The position numbers and the translations under genes were made by a program. Shown one piece after another: positions 53,094 through 62,333 of a stretch of DNA of 64,000 bases (positions within the stretch are counted from its first letter, which is position 1; each line of letters begins with the position of its first letter). The stretch covers positions 1-64,000 of the forward strand of contig PVEQ01000009.1 in assembly GCA_002973575.1 (NCBI GenBank), in the 5' to 3' direction. The notes beneath the pieces were generated by a model. That model saw only the letters and a program-made list of their open reading frames with translations, was not told where the DNA came from and did not search any database. This DNA comes from Sediminibacterium magnilacihabitans. Its GTDB lineage: Bacteria > Bacteroidota > Bacteroidia > Chitinophagales > Chitinophagaceae.

Positions 53094-54455
53094 ATGGCAA
53101 GTGTTACGCGCGAGAACATTGGTTTGCTGAACGACAAGCTGACCGTGAACCTGAGCAAAGAAGATTATTATAACGGCTTTGAACAGAGCCTGAAGAAATA
53201 TGCCAAAACCGCCAATATCCCTGGATTCCGTAAAGGAATGGTGCCGGCCGGACTGGTAAAGAAAATGTATGGTCAGAGTGTGTTTACCGACGAAGTACTG
53301 CGCAGCGTGGAGAAAGAACTGAACGCTTATCTCGGCAAAGAGCAACTGGAGATCTTCGCCCAGCCCCTGCCGCTCGACAATGATGCACGTGCACTGGACA
53401 TGAACAACCCATCTGACTACGCATTTGCTTTTGAGATTGGCCTGAAACCCGCGTTTGACCTGGATGTGAAAAAAATAAAAGTCACCCGTTACAATGTTAC
53501 GGTAACCGATGAAATGGTACAGGAAGAGATCGAGCGCCAGCAGGTGCGCAACGGTAAAATGACCGAGCCAGAAGAAGTAACCGGTGATGACAATGTATTG
53601 AATGTAAAATTTGTTGAAAGCGATAAAGACGGTAATCCTGTAGAAGGTGGCATCAACAAAGACAATTCTTTGCTGGTGAAATACTTTAAGGAAAGCTTCC
53701 GCAAAAAGCTGACTGGTAAAAAGAAAGACGATTTTGTAGTGTTGCAGCCTTCCAAAGCTTTTGAAGACAAAGAAAAAGAAGCCATCCTGGCCGACCTGGG
53801 ATTGACCAATGAAGATGGTGATAAATATTTCAAACTGGAAATCACCAAAGTTGGGCTGGTAGAGAAATCCGAACTCAATGAAGCATTCTTCCTGGCTGCT
53901 TTCCCTAACAAAGAGATTAAAACAGAAGAAGAGTTTCGTGCAGAAGTGAAAAAAGAGATCGAAGCTTATTATGCACAGCAATCACGTAACCAGATACACG
54001 ACCAGATCTACCACCACCTGGTAGACCATACTACCATGGAGTTCCCCGAGAGCTTCCTGAAACGCTGGTTGCAGACCGGTGGCGAGCAACCCAAGACTGC
54101 CGAAGAGGCAGAGCAGGACTATCCTACTTTCGCTAATCAGTTGAAATGGACCCTGGTAAGCAGCAAAGTGATCCAGGACAATAAAATTGAAGTGTTACCC
54201 GATGATATCCGCGACTTCGCTAAACAACAACTGTTCAGCTATATGGGCGGTCAGCTGACAGCTTTAGGCGACAGTCAGCAATGGGTGGAAGACTATGCCA
54301 ATCGCATGATGCAGGACAGGAAGTTTGTGGAAGACAGCTACCACCGCATCAGCACCGACAAAATGTTCAGCCTGCTGGAAAACCAGGTAAGCGCCAAAGA
54401 AGAAGCCATTAGCGCCGAAGCTTTTGCCGAGAAACTGCACCACCATCACCACTAA
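53094..54455 (+). CDS. tig: Trigger factor
   Basis: 453 residues, a normal length. Ribosome-binding N-terminal domain (about 1-115, with the signature GFRKGMVPAGLVKKMYG around residues 42-58, containing the GFRxGxxP loop), a central PPIase-like domain that is diverged, and a long helical C-terminal chaperone region. It binds nascent chains at the ribosome exit. Oddity: the last five residues are all His (KLHHHHH), a natural poly-His tail. Followed by a clear terminator, then clpP. Confidence 0.95.
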   Translation: MASVTRENIGLLNDKLTVNLSKEDYYNGFEQSLKKYAKTANIPGFRKGMVPAGLVKKMYGQSVFTDEVLRSVEKELNAYLGKEQLEIFAQPLPLDNDARALDMNNPSDYAFAFEIGLKPAFDLDVKKIKVTRYNVTVTDEMVQEEIERQQVRNGKMTEPEEVTGDDNVLNVKFVESDKDGNPVEGGINKDNSLLVKYFKESFRKKLTGKKKDDFVVLQPSKAFEDKEKEAILADLGLTNEDGDKYFKLEITKVGLVEKSELNEAFFLAAFPNKEIKTEEEFRAEVKKEIEAYYAQQSRNQIHDQIYHHLVDHTTMEFPESFLKRWLQTGGEQPKTAEEAEQDYPTFANQLKWTLVSSKVIQDNKIEVLPDDIRDFAKQQLFSYMGGQLTALGDSQQWVEDYANRMMQDRKFVEDSYHRISTDKMFSLLENQVSAKEEAISAEAFAEKLHHHHH

Positions 54456-54485
54456 CCTGGTAATGGGTTGATAACGATAAACGGG

Positions 54486-54512
54486 AAACCGGGCCTTCAG
54501 GCCCGGTTTTTT
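54486..54512 (+). terminator. Rho-independent terminator of tig
   Basis: The 10-base stem AAACCGGGCC pairs with GGCCCGGTTT around TTCA and continues into a U run. It lies 30 bases after the tig stop. Confidence 0.9.
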
Positions 54513-54606
54513 CATATGGCGGAACTGACTGATTGTCGCAATTCATCCTTTGCACAATATTTGACGGTCATAAATCACTTATCTTCAAAGCGAAAATTAG
54601 CTAAAT

Positions 54607-55299
54607 ATGAACCTTGGAAAAGAATTTGAGCAATACGCGGTAAAACACAGGGGCATCAGCAGCGGTACCCTGCACAATTACCAACAACACCACGTGACCA
54701 ACCTCACACCTTATATTATTGAAGAAAGGCCTTTGAATGTGGCCAGCATGGATGTCTTCAGCCGGTTGATGATGGACCGCATCATTTTTCTCGGTGAAGG
54801 CATCAACGATTATGTAGCCAATATCGTTACCGCACAATTGCTGTTCCTGGAAAGTACCGACAGAAGCAGGGATATCCAGATGTACATCAACAGTCCCGGT
54901 GGCAGCGTTTATGCAGGACTCGGCATTTACGATACCATGCAATTCATTGGTCCGGATGTAGCAACCATCTGTACAGGCATGGCGGCCAGCATGGGACAGG
55001 TATTGCTCTGCGCAGGCGTTAAAGGCAAACGCACCGCGCTCAAACACAGTCGTATTATGATGCACCAGCCCAGCGGCGCTATCGGCGGACAGGCTTCCGA
55101 TATCGAGATCACTGCGCGGGAGATCAAAAAAGTAAAGCAGGAACTCTATGCCATCACCGCACACCACACCGGCAAAACACCGGAGATCATTGCCAAAGAC
55201 AGCGATCGTGATTTCTGGATGACTGCAGAAGATGCAAAAGCATATGGACTGGTAGACGAAGTATTGCTCACCAATCCAAGAAAAGAAAGGAAAGACTAA
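54607..55299 (+). CDS. clpP: ATP-dependent Clp protease proteolytic subunit (first)
   Basis: 230 residues. The catalytic triad is in place: S128 in GMAASMGQ, H153 in MMHQPSG and an Asp in KDSDRDFW (about 198). The handle helix and the INSPGGSV oxyanion stretch (94-101) are normal. ClpP forms the barrel protease fed by ClpX. A second clpP follows 30 bases later with only moderate similarity, so mixed barrels or two separate proteases are possible. Confidence 0.95.
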   Translation: MNLGKEFEQYAVKHRGISSGTLHNYQQHHVTNLTPYIIEERPLNVASMDVFSRLMMDRIIFLGEGINDYVANIVTAQLLFLESTDRSRDIQMYINSPGGSVYAGLGIYDTMQFIGPDVATICTGMAASMGQVLLCAGVKGKRTALKHSRIMMHQPSGAIGGQASDIEITAREIKKVKQELYAITAHHTGKTPEIIAKDSDRDFWMTAEDAKAYGLVDEVLLTNPRKERKD

Positions 55300-55329
55300 T
55301 CATTAGCAAAACATCAATACAATATCATT

Positions 55330-55953
55330 ATGACGCATACAAAATACATTGTGAACCCTTTCAGAATGGATGAGGAAGAAGAGAACGAACCGAAGAATGG
55401 TAAAGAAGAGCATGGTTTCATGGCGAAGAAAATGGAGAAACTGTTCTTTGAAAAAAGAGCGGTTTATCTCTGGGGTGTGGTAGACGACAGATCGGCCAAA
55501 GACATCGTAGGTAAACTGTTGTTGCTGGATGCCGACAAACCCGGCGAAGAGATCAAGTTTTATATTAACAGTCCGGGTGGTAGTGTTACCAGCGGCATGG
55601 TTATGTACGATACCATTAAGTTGATAGAAAGTCCCGTTTCCACCATTTGTATGGGACTGGCCGCCAGCATGGGCTCTATCCTGCTGAGTGCAGGGGTCAA
55701 AGGCAAGCGATCCATTTATCCGCATGGCGAAGTGATGATCCACCAGCCCAGCCTGGGTGGTTATTACCAGGCTACCAGCGCCGATATTGAGATCCAGGCC
55801 GAACAAATGCGTAAAACCAAGGAAATTGGCGCCAAAATACTGGCCGAGAACTGCGGCAAAAAGGTAGACCAGATCATGCGTGATTTTGACCGTGACTACT
55901 GGATGAATGCCAAGGAAGCCGTGGCTTACGGTATAGTAGATACTGTTTTATAG
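55330..55953 (+). CDS. clpP: ATP-dependent Clp protease proteolytic subunit (second)
   Basis: 207 residues with an acidic N-terminal stretch (EEEENE, about 15-20) not usual in ClpP. Catalytic S113 (GLAASMGS) and H138 (MIHQPSLG) are present, with Asp in MRDFDRDYW. It lies between the first clpP and clpX, with the clpX promoter directly after it. Both clpP copies look catalytically intact. Confidence 0.94.
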   Translation: MTHTKYIVNPFRMDEEEENEPKNGKEEHGFMAKKMEKLFFEKRAVYLWGVVDDRSAKDIVGKLLLLDADKPGEEIKFYINSPGGSVTSGMVMYDTIKLIESPVSTICMGLAASMGSILLSAGVKGKRSIYPHGEVMIHQPSLGGYYQATSADIEIQAEQMRKTKEIGAKILAENCGKKVDQIMRDFDRDYWMNAKEAVAYGIVDTVL

Positions 55954-55963
55954 CGCCTTTTAG

Positions 55964-55971
55964 TACCTTTG
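55964..55971 (+). promoter_or_regulatory. Promoter -7 element of clpX
   Basis: TACCTTTG, matching TAnnTTTG, 67 bases before the clpX start, just after the second clpP. It suggests clpX can be transcribed apart from the clpP genes. Confidence 0.6.
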
Positions 55972-56037
55972 CAACAGATTGCTGCTGAAACCTGTCTATG
56001 TAAGGAAGTCAGTGCGAAAGAAGAAAACCAGCAAAAA

Positions 56038-57279
56038 ATGGCTAAACAGACTCATTTACATTGTTCATTTTGTGGGCGTAGCCGCGATGAGGTAAAGATC
56101 CTTATTGCCGGCCAGGAAGGTCATATCTGTGAAAATTGCGTGGAGCATGCACAGGAGATCATTGCGCAGGAGTTAAACCTGAAACAGGAGAGCAATGCAA
56201 CCAATTCGGGCTTTAAGCTGAATGTGCGTCGCCCGGCAGAAATTAAAAAATTCCTCGACGAATATGTGATCGGTCAGCACGATGCCAAAAGGGTATTGTC
56301 TGTTGCCGTTTACAACCACTTCAAAAGGGTTACCAATAAAAACCAGACCGATGAAGTGGAGATCGAAAAGAGCAACATCATCATGGTGGGCGAAACAGGT
56401 ACCGGTAAAACCTTACTGGCCAAAACCATTGCCCGCTTGTTGAATGTTCCCTTTGCCATCGTGGATGCTACGGTATTTACCGAAGCCGGTTATGTAGGTG
56501 AAGACGTAGAAAGCATGCTCACCCGTCTGTTGCAGAACTGCAATTACGATGTAGCTGCTGCAGAAAGAGGTATTGTATATGTGGATGAGATAGACAAGAT
56601 CGCCCGCAAAGGAGATAATCCTTCCATCACCCGCGATGTAAGCGGAGAAGGTGTACAACAGGGATTGTTGAAGATGCTCGAAGGCACTGAAGTGCTGGTT
56701 CCTCCGCAAGGCGGGCGTAAACATCCCGAGCAAAAGATGATCAAGGTAGATACCAGGAACATACTCTTTATTTGTGGAGGTGCATTCGATGGTATTGATA
56801 AAGTGATTGCCCGCCGTGTGAACACCAATGCCATTGGTTTCAGCGTGAACAAAGAAGAGCAGGAAATGCAGCGCAAAAACCTGTTACAGTTCGTAAACGC
56901 TACCGACCTTAAGAGCTTTGGCCTGATACCTGAATTGCTGGGTCGTTTGCCGGTAGTTACCCACCTCGATCCGCTCGACGAAGAAACGCTGAGAAGCATT
57001 CTCACCGAGCCAAAGAACTCATTGATCAAACAATACACCCGTTTGTTTGAACTGGAAAATATTGCGTTGAAGATAGACGATGGAGTACTGGACTTTATGG
57101 TGAAGAAAGCGCTCGAATATAAACTGGGCGCCCGCGGTTTACGCAGCATCTGTGAGAGCATCCTCACTGATGCCATGTTTGAACTGCCTGGAACCGATAC
57201 CAAAAAACTGCATATCACGCTTGATTATGCAAAGCGTATGTTTGGTAAGAGTAAAATGGGTATACTCAAAGTAGCTTAA
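56038..57279 (+). CDS. clpX: Clp protease ATPase subunit ClpX
   Basis: 413 residues from the ATG at 56038 ([15 protein letters not shown]); earlier in-frame codons are leader. The N-terminal zinc-binding domain has four Cys (CSFC and CENC). The AAA+ core holds Walker A GETGTGKT, Walker [11 protein letters not shown], and the ClpP-binding loop region around IGF. It unfolds tagged proteins and feeds them to ClpP. Followed by a 53-residue gene. Confidence 0.97.
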   Translation: MAKQTHLHCSFCGRSRDEVKILIAGQEGHICENCVEHAQEIIAQELNLKQESNATNSGFKLNVRRPAEIKKFLDEYVIGQHDAKRVLSVAVYNHFKRVTNKNQTDEVEIEKSNIIMVGETGTGKTLLAKTIARLLNVPFAIVDATVFTEAGYVGEDVESMLTRLLQNCNYDVAAAERGIVYVDEIDKIARKGDNPSITRDVSGEGVQQGLLKMLEGTEVLVPPQGGRKHPEQKMIKVDTRNILFICGGAFDGIDKVIARRVNTNAIGFSVNKEEQEMQRKNLLQFVNATDLKSFGLIPELLGRLPVVTHLDPLDEETLRSILTEPKNSLIKQYTRLFELENIALKIDDGVLDFMVKKALEYKLGARGLRSICESILTDAMFELPGTDTKKLHITLDYAKRMFGKSKMGILKVA

Positions 57280-57304
57280 ATAATGACTCACAACTAGCAA
57301 CTCT

Positions 57305-57466
57305 ATGAACGAATTAATTCAACGCCTCACTGCAGAAGCCGGACTAAGCCCTGAGCAAGCTCAGAAAGCTATTGAAACCATCGCCGGGTTTGTAAAAGAA
57401 AAATTTCCCATGCTGGGTGGGGCGGTAGACCAGATCTTTGCCGCTGGCAGTAAAGACAATCAATAA
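57305..57466 (+). CDS. Small helical protein downstream of clpX
   Basis: 53 residues. Two predicted helices: ELIQRLTAEAGLSPEQAQKA and ETIAGFVKEKFPMLGGAVDQ, with a Gly-rich end. I know small Bacteroidota proteins of this type (repeat of a Leu/Ile-rich helical pair with SPEQA) but no function. It lies 25 bases after the clpX stop and probably shares its transcript. A perfect palindrome follows 5 bases beyond its stop. Confidence 0.75.
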   Translation: MNELIQRLTAEAGLSPEQAQKAIETIAGFVKEKFPMLGGAVDQIFAAGSKDNQ

Positions 57467-57471
57467 AAATC

Positions 57472-57523
57472 TTTTTGCCTTTGTTTGCCCCGGGCTTAAG
57501 CCCGGGGCAAACAAAGGCAAAAA
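57472..57523. repeat. Perfect 52-base palindrome
   Basis: Two 26-base arms, TTTTTGCCTTTGTTTGCCCC-GGGCTT and its exact complement, with no loop. T runs lie at the start and A runs at the end, the wrong way round for a rho-independent terminator on either strand, though the RNA hairpin itself would be very stable. It sits between the convergent small clpX-linked gene and the acyl-CoA dehydrogenase gene. Confidence 0.9.
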
Positions 57524-57544
57524 AGAAAATTATCTTACCTGGAC

Positions 57545-58687
57545 TTACAAACCCAGGGCTTCTCTAGCAATTACTATTTTTTGTATTTCTGAAGTTCCTT
57601 CGCCAATAGTGCAGAGCTTGGCATCGCGGTAATATTTCTCTACAGGAAAATCTTTGGTATAACCATAACCGCCAAATACCTGCACCGCATCGGTAGCCAC
57701 TTTAACCGCTGTTTCACTCGCATAATACTTGGCCATGGCGCTTTGCTTCGTCACTTTTTCATGCCGCTCCTTGAGATCGCAGCATTGCGCTACCAGCAAC
57801 TCTGCCGCCATGATCTCCGTAGCCATATCGGCGAGTTTGAAACTGATACCCTGGAAGTTCGCGATCGGCTGATCGAACTGGTGACGTTCCTGCGCATATT
57901 GCCTGGCCGCTTCATACGCGCCTTTGGCAATCCCTACAGATAAAGCTGCAATGGAAATACGTCCGCCATCCAGTATGGTCAATGCCTGCCTGAACCCATC
58001 ACCTACATCACCCAGTCGATGTGAATCGGGAATACGGCAGTTCTCAAAAATCATTTCGGCCGTTTCACTGGCACGCATGCCCAACTTATTTTCTTTTTTC
58101 CCGCCTGTAAAACCCGGCGTACCTCTCTCTACCACAAAAGCTGTTGCGTTGGAACGGGCACGTGGTTCGCCCGTGCGGCAAACGACCACTGCCAGGTGAC
58201 TGCTTCTGCCATGTGTGATCCAGTTCTTGGTACCGTTCAATATCCAATGATCGCCATCTTTTACGGCCGTAGTTTTCATGTTACCGGCATCACTGCCTGT
58301 ATTGGGCTCGGTGAGCCCCCAGGCCCCTATCCATTCTGCAGTTGCCAGCTTAGGCAACCATTGCTTTTTTTGTTCTTCCGAGCCAAAGCTGAGGATATGA
58401 TTGGTGCAAAGTGAATTATGCGCCGCCACACTCAATCCAATAGAGCCGCATACTTTGGCAATCTCCTGTATCACGGCATTGTATTCAAAATATCCCAGCC
58501 CGACACCGCCATATTGTTCTGGTACCAGCACCCCCATCATACCCAGTTTGCCCAATGATTGCAGTACTTCCAATGGAAAATGCTGTTGTTCATCCCATTC
58601 CATCACATAAGGCCTGATCTCCCGTGCAGCGAAGTCCCGCGCTGCACGGGCCACTTCTAGTGTAACCTCACTCGGCTGAAAGTTCAT
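57545..58687 (-). CDS. Acyl-CoA dehydrogenase
   Basis: 380 residues, the standard length. The FAD/substrate motif [14 protein letters not shown] (about 133-146), the central beta domain, and the catalytic Glu in [21 protein letters not shown] (landmark near 354-374). It carries out the first oxidation step of fatty-acid or branched acyl-CoA breakdown in the cytoplasm. Substrate length cannot be told. An unusual hairpin lies 22 bases upstream of its start. Confidence 0.95.
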   Translation of the reverse strand: MNFQPSEVTLEVARAARDFAAREIRPYVMEWDEQQHFPLEVLQSLGKLGMMGVLVPEQYGGVGLGYFEYNAVIQEIAKVCGSIGLSVAAHNSLCTNHILSFGSEEQKKQWLPKLATAEWIGAWGLTEPNTGSDAGNMKTTAVKDGDHWILNGTKNWITHGRSSHLAVVVCRTGEPRARSNATAFVVERGTPGFTGGKKENKLGMRASETAEMIFENCRIPDSHRLGDVGDGFRQALTILDGGRISIAALSVGIAKGAYEAARQYAQERHQFDQPIANFQGISFKLADMATEIMAAELLVAQCCDLKERHEKVTKQSAMAKYYASETAVKVATDAVQVFGGYGYTKDFPVEKYYRDAKLCTIGEGTSEIQKIVIAREALGL

Positions 58688-58708
58688 ATCCTGTTTTTTT
58701 AAATAGAC

Positions 58709-58749
58709 GGAGGCTGCCTTTACCGAGCAATCGAATTCGGGCAGCCTCC
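58709..58749. other. Long-stem hairpin between the HhH and acyl-CoA dehydrogenase genes
   Basis: The 10-base stem GGAGGCTGCC pairs with GGCAGCCTCC around a 21-base loop that itself holds CGAATTCG. It lies in the leader of the acyl-CoA dehydrogenase gene or beyond the end of the HhH gene. No U run follows, so a terminator is doubtful. Confidence 0.4.
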
Positions 58750-58831
58750 TTTATAAACAAAACTACCGTTTGTTAGTATTTAAAACAAAAATAGCCCTTT
58801 TCGGTTCGCCACCAAATAATCTTTCACCACG

Positions 58832-59488
58832 TCAATGCAGGGTATCCATCTGCAGGTATGGCTTCAGTTGCCGGAATACAGAATCAGACAATCCATAAGT
58901 TTTCCCTACCTGTTCTACTGCGTTAAATCTACCCAATTTCTCCCTGAAACGCACTAACCGGTTGGCCAGTACTTCCCCGATACCTGGCAATGTTTTCCAT
59001 TCTTCCACAGTAGCTTTATTCACGTCGATGTTGTGCAACAGTTTTCCCGGCTTGGAGACAACAACGATTTCTTTTTCCTGCTTTGAAGACAAAGCTGAAA
59101 GCCGCACATAAGGAAGTAATATTTCTGCTTCTGCCGGTGTCAGTCCCCATATTTTACGGATATCATTTGCCTGCCGAAACCGGCCGCCTTTCTCCCGGTA
59201 ATTCAAAATCGTTTTCACTGTCCGATCCCGCAATCCCAGCGCCTTCCATTCTTCTGCAGTGATCGTATTCGGATTGAAATAAAAAAGCTTTCGTGGCGCC
59301 GGCTTACCTACTATTACATTCGCCAATACCGAATCTTTTGCAGGAACCGGAATCGACGCAGGCGGCGATACGTCCTTCCTGAAAAAATACGGCAATGCAA
59401 GGAAAATGCCCGTAAGCGTTAATAACACCACTACTGCTATACGTTCTTTTTTACTGAAACTGAAATAATCGCTGCGTAATTTTTTCAT
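58832..59488 (-). CDS. Helix-hairpin-helix (ComEA-like) protein
   Basis: 218 residues with an N-terminal membrane helix (about 18-35). Two or three HhH motifs follow: KALGLRDRTVKTILNYREKGGRF (landmark 85-107), LTPAEAEILLPYV (about 116-128), and the clearest, NVNKATVEEWKTLPGIGEVLANRLV (about 155-179). ComEA proteins bind DNA at the envelope during DNA uptake; in Bacteroidota similar proteins have unproven roles. No competence genes are near. Confidence 0.85.
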   Translation of the reverse strand: MKKLRSDYFSFSKKERIAVVVLLTLTGIFLALPYFFRKDVSPPASIPVPAKDSVLANVIVGKPAPRKLFYFNPNTITAEEWKALGLRDRTVKTILNYREKGGRFRQANDIRKIWGLTPAEAEILLPYVRLSALSSKQEKEIVVVSKPGKLLHNIDVNKATVEEWKTLPGIGEVLANRLVRFREKLGRFNAVEQVGKTYGLSDSVFRQLKPYLQMDTLH

Positions 59489-59542
59489 GCATACAAAGCA
59501 AATGCATGCAGCCGCTATGCCGATCAGGTGTTTATACCCAAT

Positions 59543-60322
59543 TTAGATATGCAGCTCCAGCCCGTCATAAGCCAGGCGTATGTTCGGGGGCAATTCTTTG
59601 TTAACGGCTTCGTGTGTACCCAACTGGTGACTGATATGCGTGAAGTAAGCCTGCGGCACGCCTAGTTCCTGTGAGAGGTCCACCGCTTCATCGAGCGTGA
59701 AATGCGAGATATGCGCTTCTTTGCGCAGTGCGTTCAACACCAACACCGATGAGCCCTTGATCTTTTCTTTGGATGCAGGCGCTATCTTATTCGCATCGGT
59801 GATATAAGTGAAGGGACCAAAGCGAAAACCATACACCGGCATTTTATGGTGCATCACTTCAATAGGAATGACTTCAATATCCCCAATGGTGAAAGGCACA
59901 TCCTCGATGGTGATCATGTTCAGTTCCGGCACGCCCGGGTAGCGGGTATCGGCAAAAGCATAATAGAAATCGCGGTAGATGGCTTCGGCGGTTTGCGGAC
60001 TTGCATATATATCCATCGCCCTGTGGGTAAAGAAATTGAAAGCCCGTACATCGTCCAGTCCCGCTAAATGATCCCTGTGCGAATGCGTGAACAATATTGC
60101 ATCGAGGTGGTTGGTATGCGTGCGTAACATCTGGTAGCGAAAATCGGGCGTGGTATCTACCACAATAGCTGTAGTGGGTGATTGAACCATTATGCTGCTC
60201 CGGAGGCGTTTATCGTGCGGGTCGGGTGAAGTGCAAACGGCGCAGGTACATCCGATCATGGGCACACCCGTACTCGTTCCTGTTCCCAAAAAAGTAATCG
60301 TCAGTGGTACATGACTACTCAC
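59543..60322 (-). CDS. MBL-fold metallo-hydrolase (PhnP-like)
   Basis: 259 residues, started by GTG at 60322 overlapping the small gene before it. A PhnP-type start TFLGTGTSTGVPMIGCTCAVC binds an extra zinc through Cys; the main site HSHRDHLAGLDD (about 80-91) is intact, and HKMPVYGFRF and SHFT supply later His ligands. PhnP hydrolyses cyclic ribose phosphates; others of this type act on lipoate or nucleic-acid linkages. No phn genes are near, so substrate is unknown. Confidence 0.9.
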   Translation of the reverse strand: MSSHVPLTITFLGTGTSTGVPMIGCTCAVCTSPDPHDKRLRSSIMVQSPTTAIVVDTTPDFRYQMLRTHTNHLDAILFTHSHRDHLAGLDDVRAFNFFTHRAMDIYASPQTAEAIYRDFYYAFADTRYPGVPELNMITIEDVPFTIGDIEVIPIEVMHHKMPVYGFRFGPFTYITDANKIAPASKEKIKGSSVLVLNALRKEAHISHFTLDEAVDLSQELGVPQAYFTHISHQLGTHEAVNKELPPNIRLAYDGLELHI

Positions 60323-60588
60323 GCGGTTTCCAGTTTCTTTACTGCTTCTTCGTAAAGCTTCTGCGACTCAAGGGTCAATTTATCGAAATCGATGGGAAGT
60401 TGCGGGATCAGTTCCAATAAAGTATTGATGCGCCCTTCCACGTTGAGAAACTTGTTCAGCACCACCACTTTTTTCGCTTCCAGCACACACCATCCGCTTT
60501 GAAAAGTGCCCCTTTCATAACGGAGTACATAACCACTCTCTCCCAACACGGCTTCCAGTTTCGTTAATGTCGTTTGCGTATACTTCAT
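60319..60588 (-). CDS. Conserved small protein of unknown function
   Basis: 89 residues from the ATG at 60588 (MKYTQTTLTKLEAVL). Beta-alpha pattern with GYVLRYERGTFQSGWCVLE (about 20-38) and a helical C-terminus. The overlap with the MBL gene and the layout beside PorX is a familiar Bacteroidota arrangement; no function is known to me. Confidence 0.75.
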   Translation of the reverse strand: MKYTQTTLTKLEAVLGESGYVLRYERGTFQSGWCVLEAKKVVVLNKFLNVEGRINTLLELIPQLPIDFDKLTLESQKLYEEAVKKLETA

Positions 60589-60653
60589 AATAAGCAAATA
60601 TACCGAAACTGCCACCCACGGCGGGTGCCGGATGGCAGTAGTTATTCACATCT

Positions 60654-62213
60654 TCAGCCCTTGCTCACCATTTTAACAATGGGCACGATCATTTCCTCCA
60701 GGCTTACCCCGCCGTGCTGGAAAGTATTGCGGTAATAGTTCACATAATGGTTGTAATTATTGGGATAACAGAGGTATCCATCCTCCCTTGCAAAAATGAA
60801 TGAAGAATTCACCGTAGGTACCGGTAAGCCGGCCTCCCGCGGGTCACGGAAGGCCAATACATCTTTGGCTTCAAAAGCGAGGTTCCGGCCGTGCTTGTAT
60901 CGCAGGTTGGTAGTGGTTTGCTTATCGCCCACCACTTTATGCGCCGTCTTTACCCGCACGCTGCCATGGTCGGTGGCCAGCACCAGTTTCACATCCTTAT
61001 CAGCTACTTTTTTCAGCGCCTGGTGCAACGGGCTGTGCTCAAACCAGCTGCGCGTGATACTCCGGTAACTCGCTTCATCGCTGGCCAACTCCTTCAACAC
61101 TTCCATCTCCGTGCGTGCGTGGCTCAGCATGTCTACGAAATTATACACAATGATGTTGAGATCGTTTTCGAGCAGGTTGTGTATGTTGTTCACCAGTTGT
61201 TGTCCATCCTGGTGATGTAAAATTTTGTGGTAACTGAAGCGGATGTCTTCACGCTTCATCCGCTTCAACTGTGCACGGAAGAATTCTTCTTCAAACAGGT
61301 TCTTGCCTCCTTCATCATCATCATTACGCCATTGTTCAGAAAACAGTTTTTCTATTTCTACCGGCATCAGTCCCGCGAAAATGGCATTGCGGCAATACTG
61401 CGTGGCTGTAGGCAGAATAGAATAAAAAGTTTCTTCTTCTAAAATGCGGAAGTTCTCTGCAAAGATGGGTTGGATGGCTTTCCACTGATCGAAACGCAGG
61501 TTATCGATGAGGATGAAAAACACAGGCTTCCCTTTTTCCAGGTGCGGCAACACTTTGAAACGGAACAACTGGTTGCTCATGATGGGCGCCGAAGTGGCTT
61601 TCGGATCTACCCAGGAACTGTAATGTTTGCTCACGTATTTGAAGAACGCGGCATTGGCTTCCTGTTTCTGCGATTGCAGTATTTCGCGCATTTCGGGACT
61701 ATCACTCTTTTCCATTTCCAGCTCCCAGTACACGAGTTTTTTATAAATGTCCATCCAGCCATTGTAATCCGGATCATCATTCAATGCCATAAATAATTCA
61801 CGGAATTGTTGCTGGTACGCAGTGGTCGTTTTTTCGGCCACCAGTCTTTTGTTGTCGATGATTTTTTTCAGACTCAGCAATACCTGGTTGGGGTTCACCG
61901 GCTTGATCAGGTAATCGCTGATCTGGCTGCCAATGGCTTCATCCATCAGGTTCTCTGTTTCATTCTTGGTGATGAGCACTACGGGAATGCTCATATTCAC
62001 TTCTTTGATACCTGATAAGGTTTCCAATCCGGAGATACCAGGCATGGTTTCATCCAGTAGTACTACATCTACTAAATTGTCTTTTACATATTCGATGCCA
62101 TCGAACCCATTGGTAAGGGTTTGCACTTCATAGCCTTTGTGTTCCAGGAACATTTTCTGGGACTGCAGACTCTCGATTTCATCGTCTATCCATAAAATTT
62201 TGGCGATAGGCAT
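60654..62213 (-). CDS. porX: PorX, response regulator with PglZ domain
   Basis: 519 residues from the ATG at 62213 (MPIAKILWIDDE); the 30 codons before it are leader. Receiver domain (1-120) with D10-D11, phospho-acceptor D54 (VVLLDETMPG) and Lys near 105. Helical linker, then a PglZ alkaline-phosphatase-like domain (about 215-519) with metal residues such as LIDNLRFDQWK and ATDHGS. PorX with PorY controls type IX secretion genes and gliding or nutrition-related traits in Bacteroidota. No PorY gene lies here, as usual. Confidence 0.93.
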   Translation of the reverse strand: MPIAKILWIDDEIESLQSQKMFLEHKGYEVQTLTNGFDGIEYVKDNLVDVVLLDETMPGISGLETLSGIKEVNMSIPVVLITKNETENLMDEAIGSQISDYLIKPVNPNQVLLSLKKIIDNKRLVAEKTTTAYQQQFRELFMALNDDPDYNGWMDIYKKLVYWELEMEKSDSPEMREILQSQKQEANAAFFKYVSKHYSSWVDPKATSAPIMSNQLFRFKVLPHLEKGKPVFFILIDNLRFDQWKAIQPIFAENFRILEEETFYSILPTATQYCRNAIFAGLMPVEIEKLFSEQWRNDDDEGGKNLFEEEFFRAQLKRMKREDIRFSYHKILHHQDGQQLVNNIHNLLENDLNIIVYNFVDMLSHARTEMEVLKELASDEASYRSITRSWFEHSPLHQALKKVADKDVKLVLATDHGSVRVKTAHKVVGDKQTTTNLRYKHGRNLAFEAKDVLAFRDPREAGLPVPTVNSSFIFAREDGYLCYPNNYNHYVNYYRNTFQHGGVSLEEMIVPIVKMVSKG

Positions 62214-62333
62214 AGGGAATTGGGATTTTAATGCGAAAACTGTCTGTAAATCTATTTCAATTCTGCCCGATCGGGGTTCTCTTTGTACTTTTGCTTCTGG
62301 CATCTGCCAGGATTTAACAATTCAACAACAGGC

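Noticed and set aside
53073..53981. 302-codon Phe-rich open frame opposite tig
   Set aside because: Antisense to trigger factor; Phe richness mirrors the Lys/Glu codons of the real gene.
57472..57523. Rho-independent terminator for the clpX transcript
   Set aside because: The T run lies before and the A run after the stem on the + strand, and the same on the other strand by symmetry, so the expected trailing U run is missing. Kept as a palindrome.
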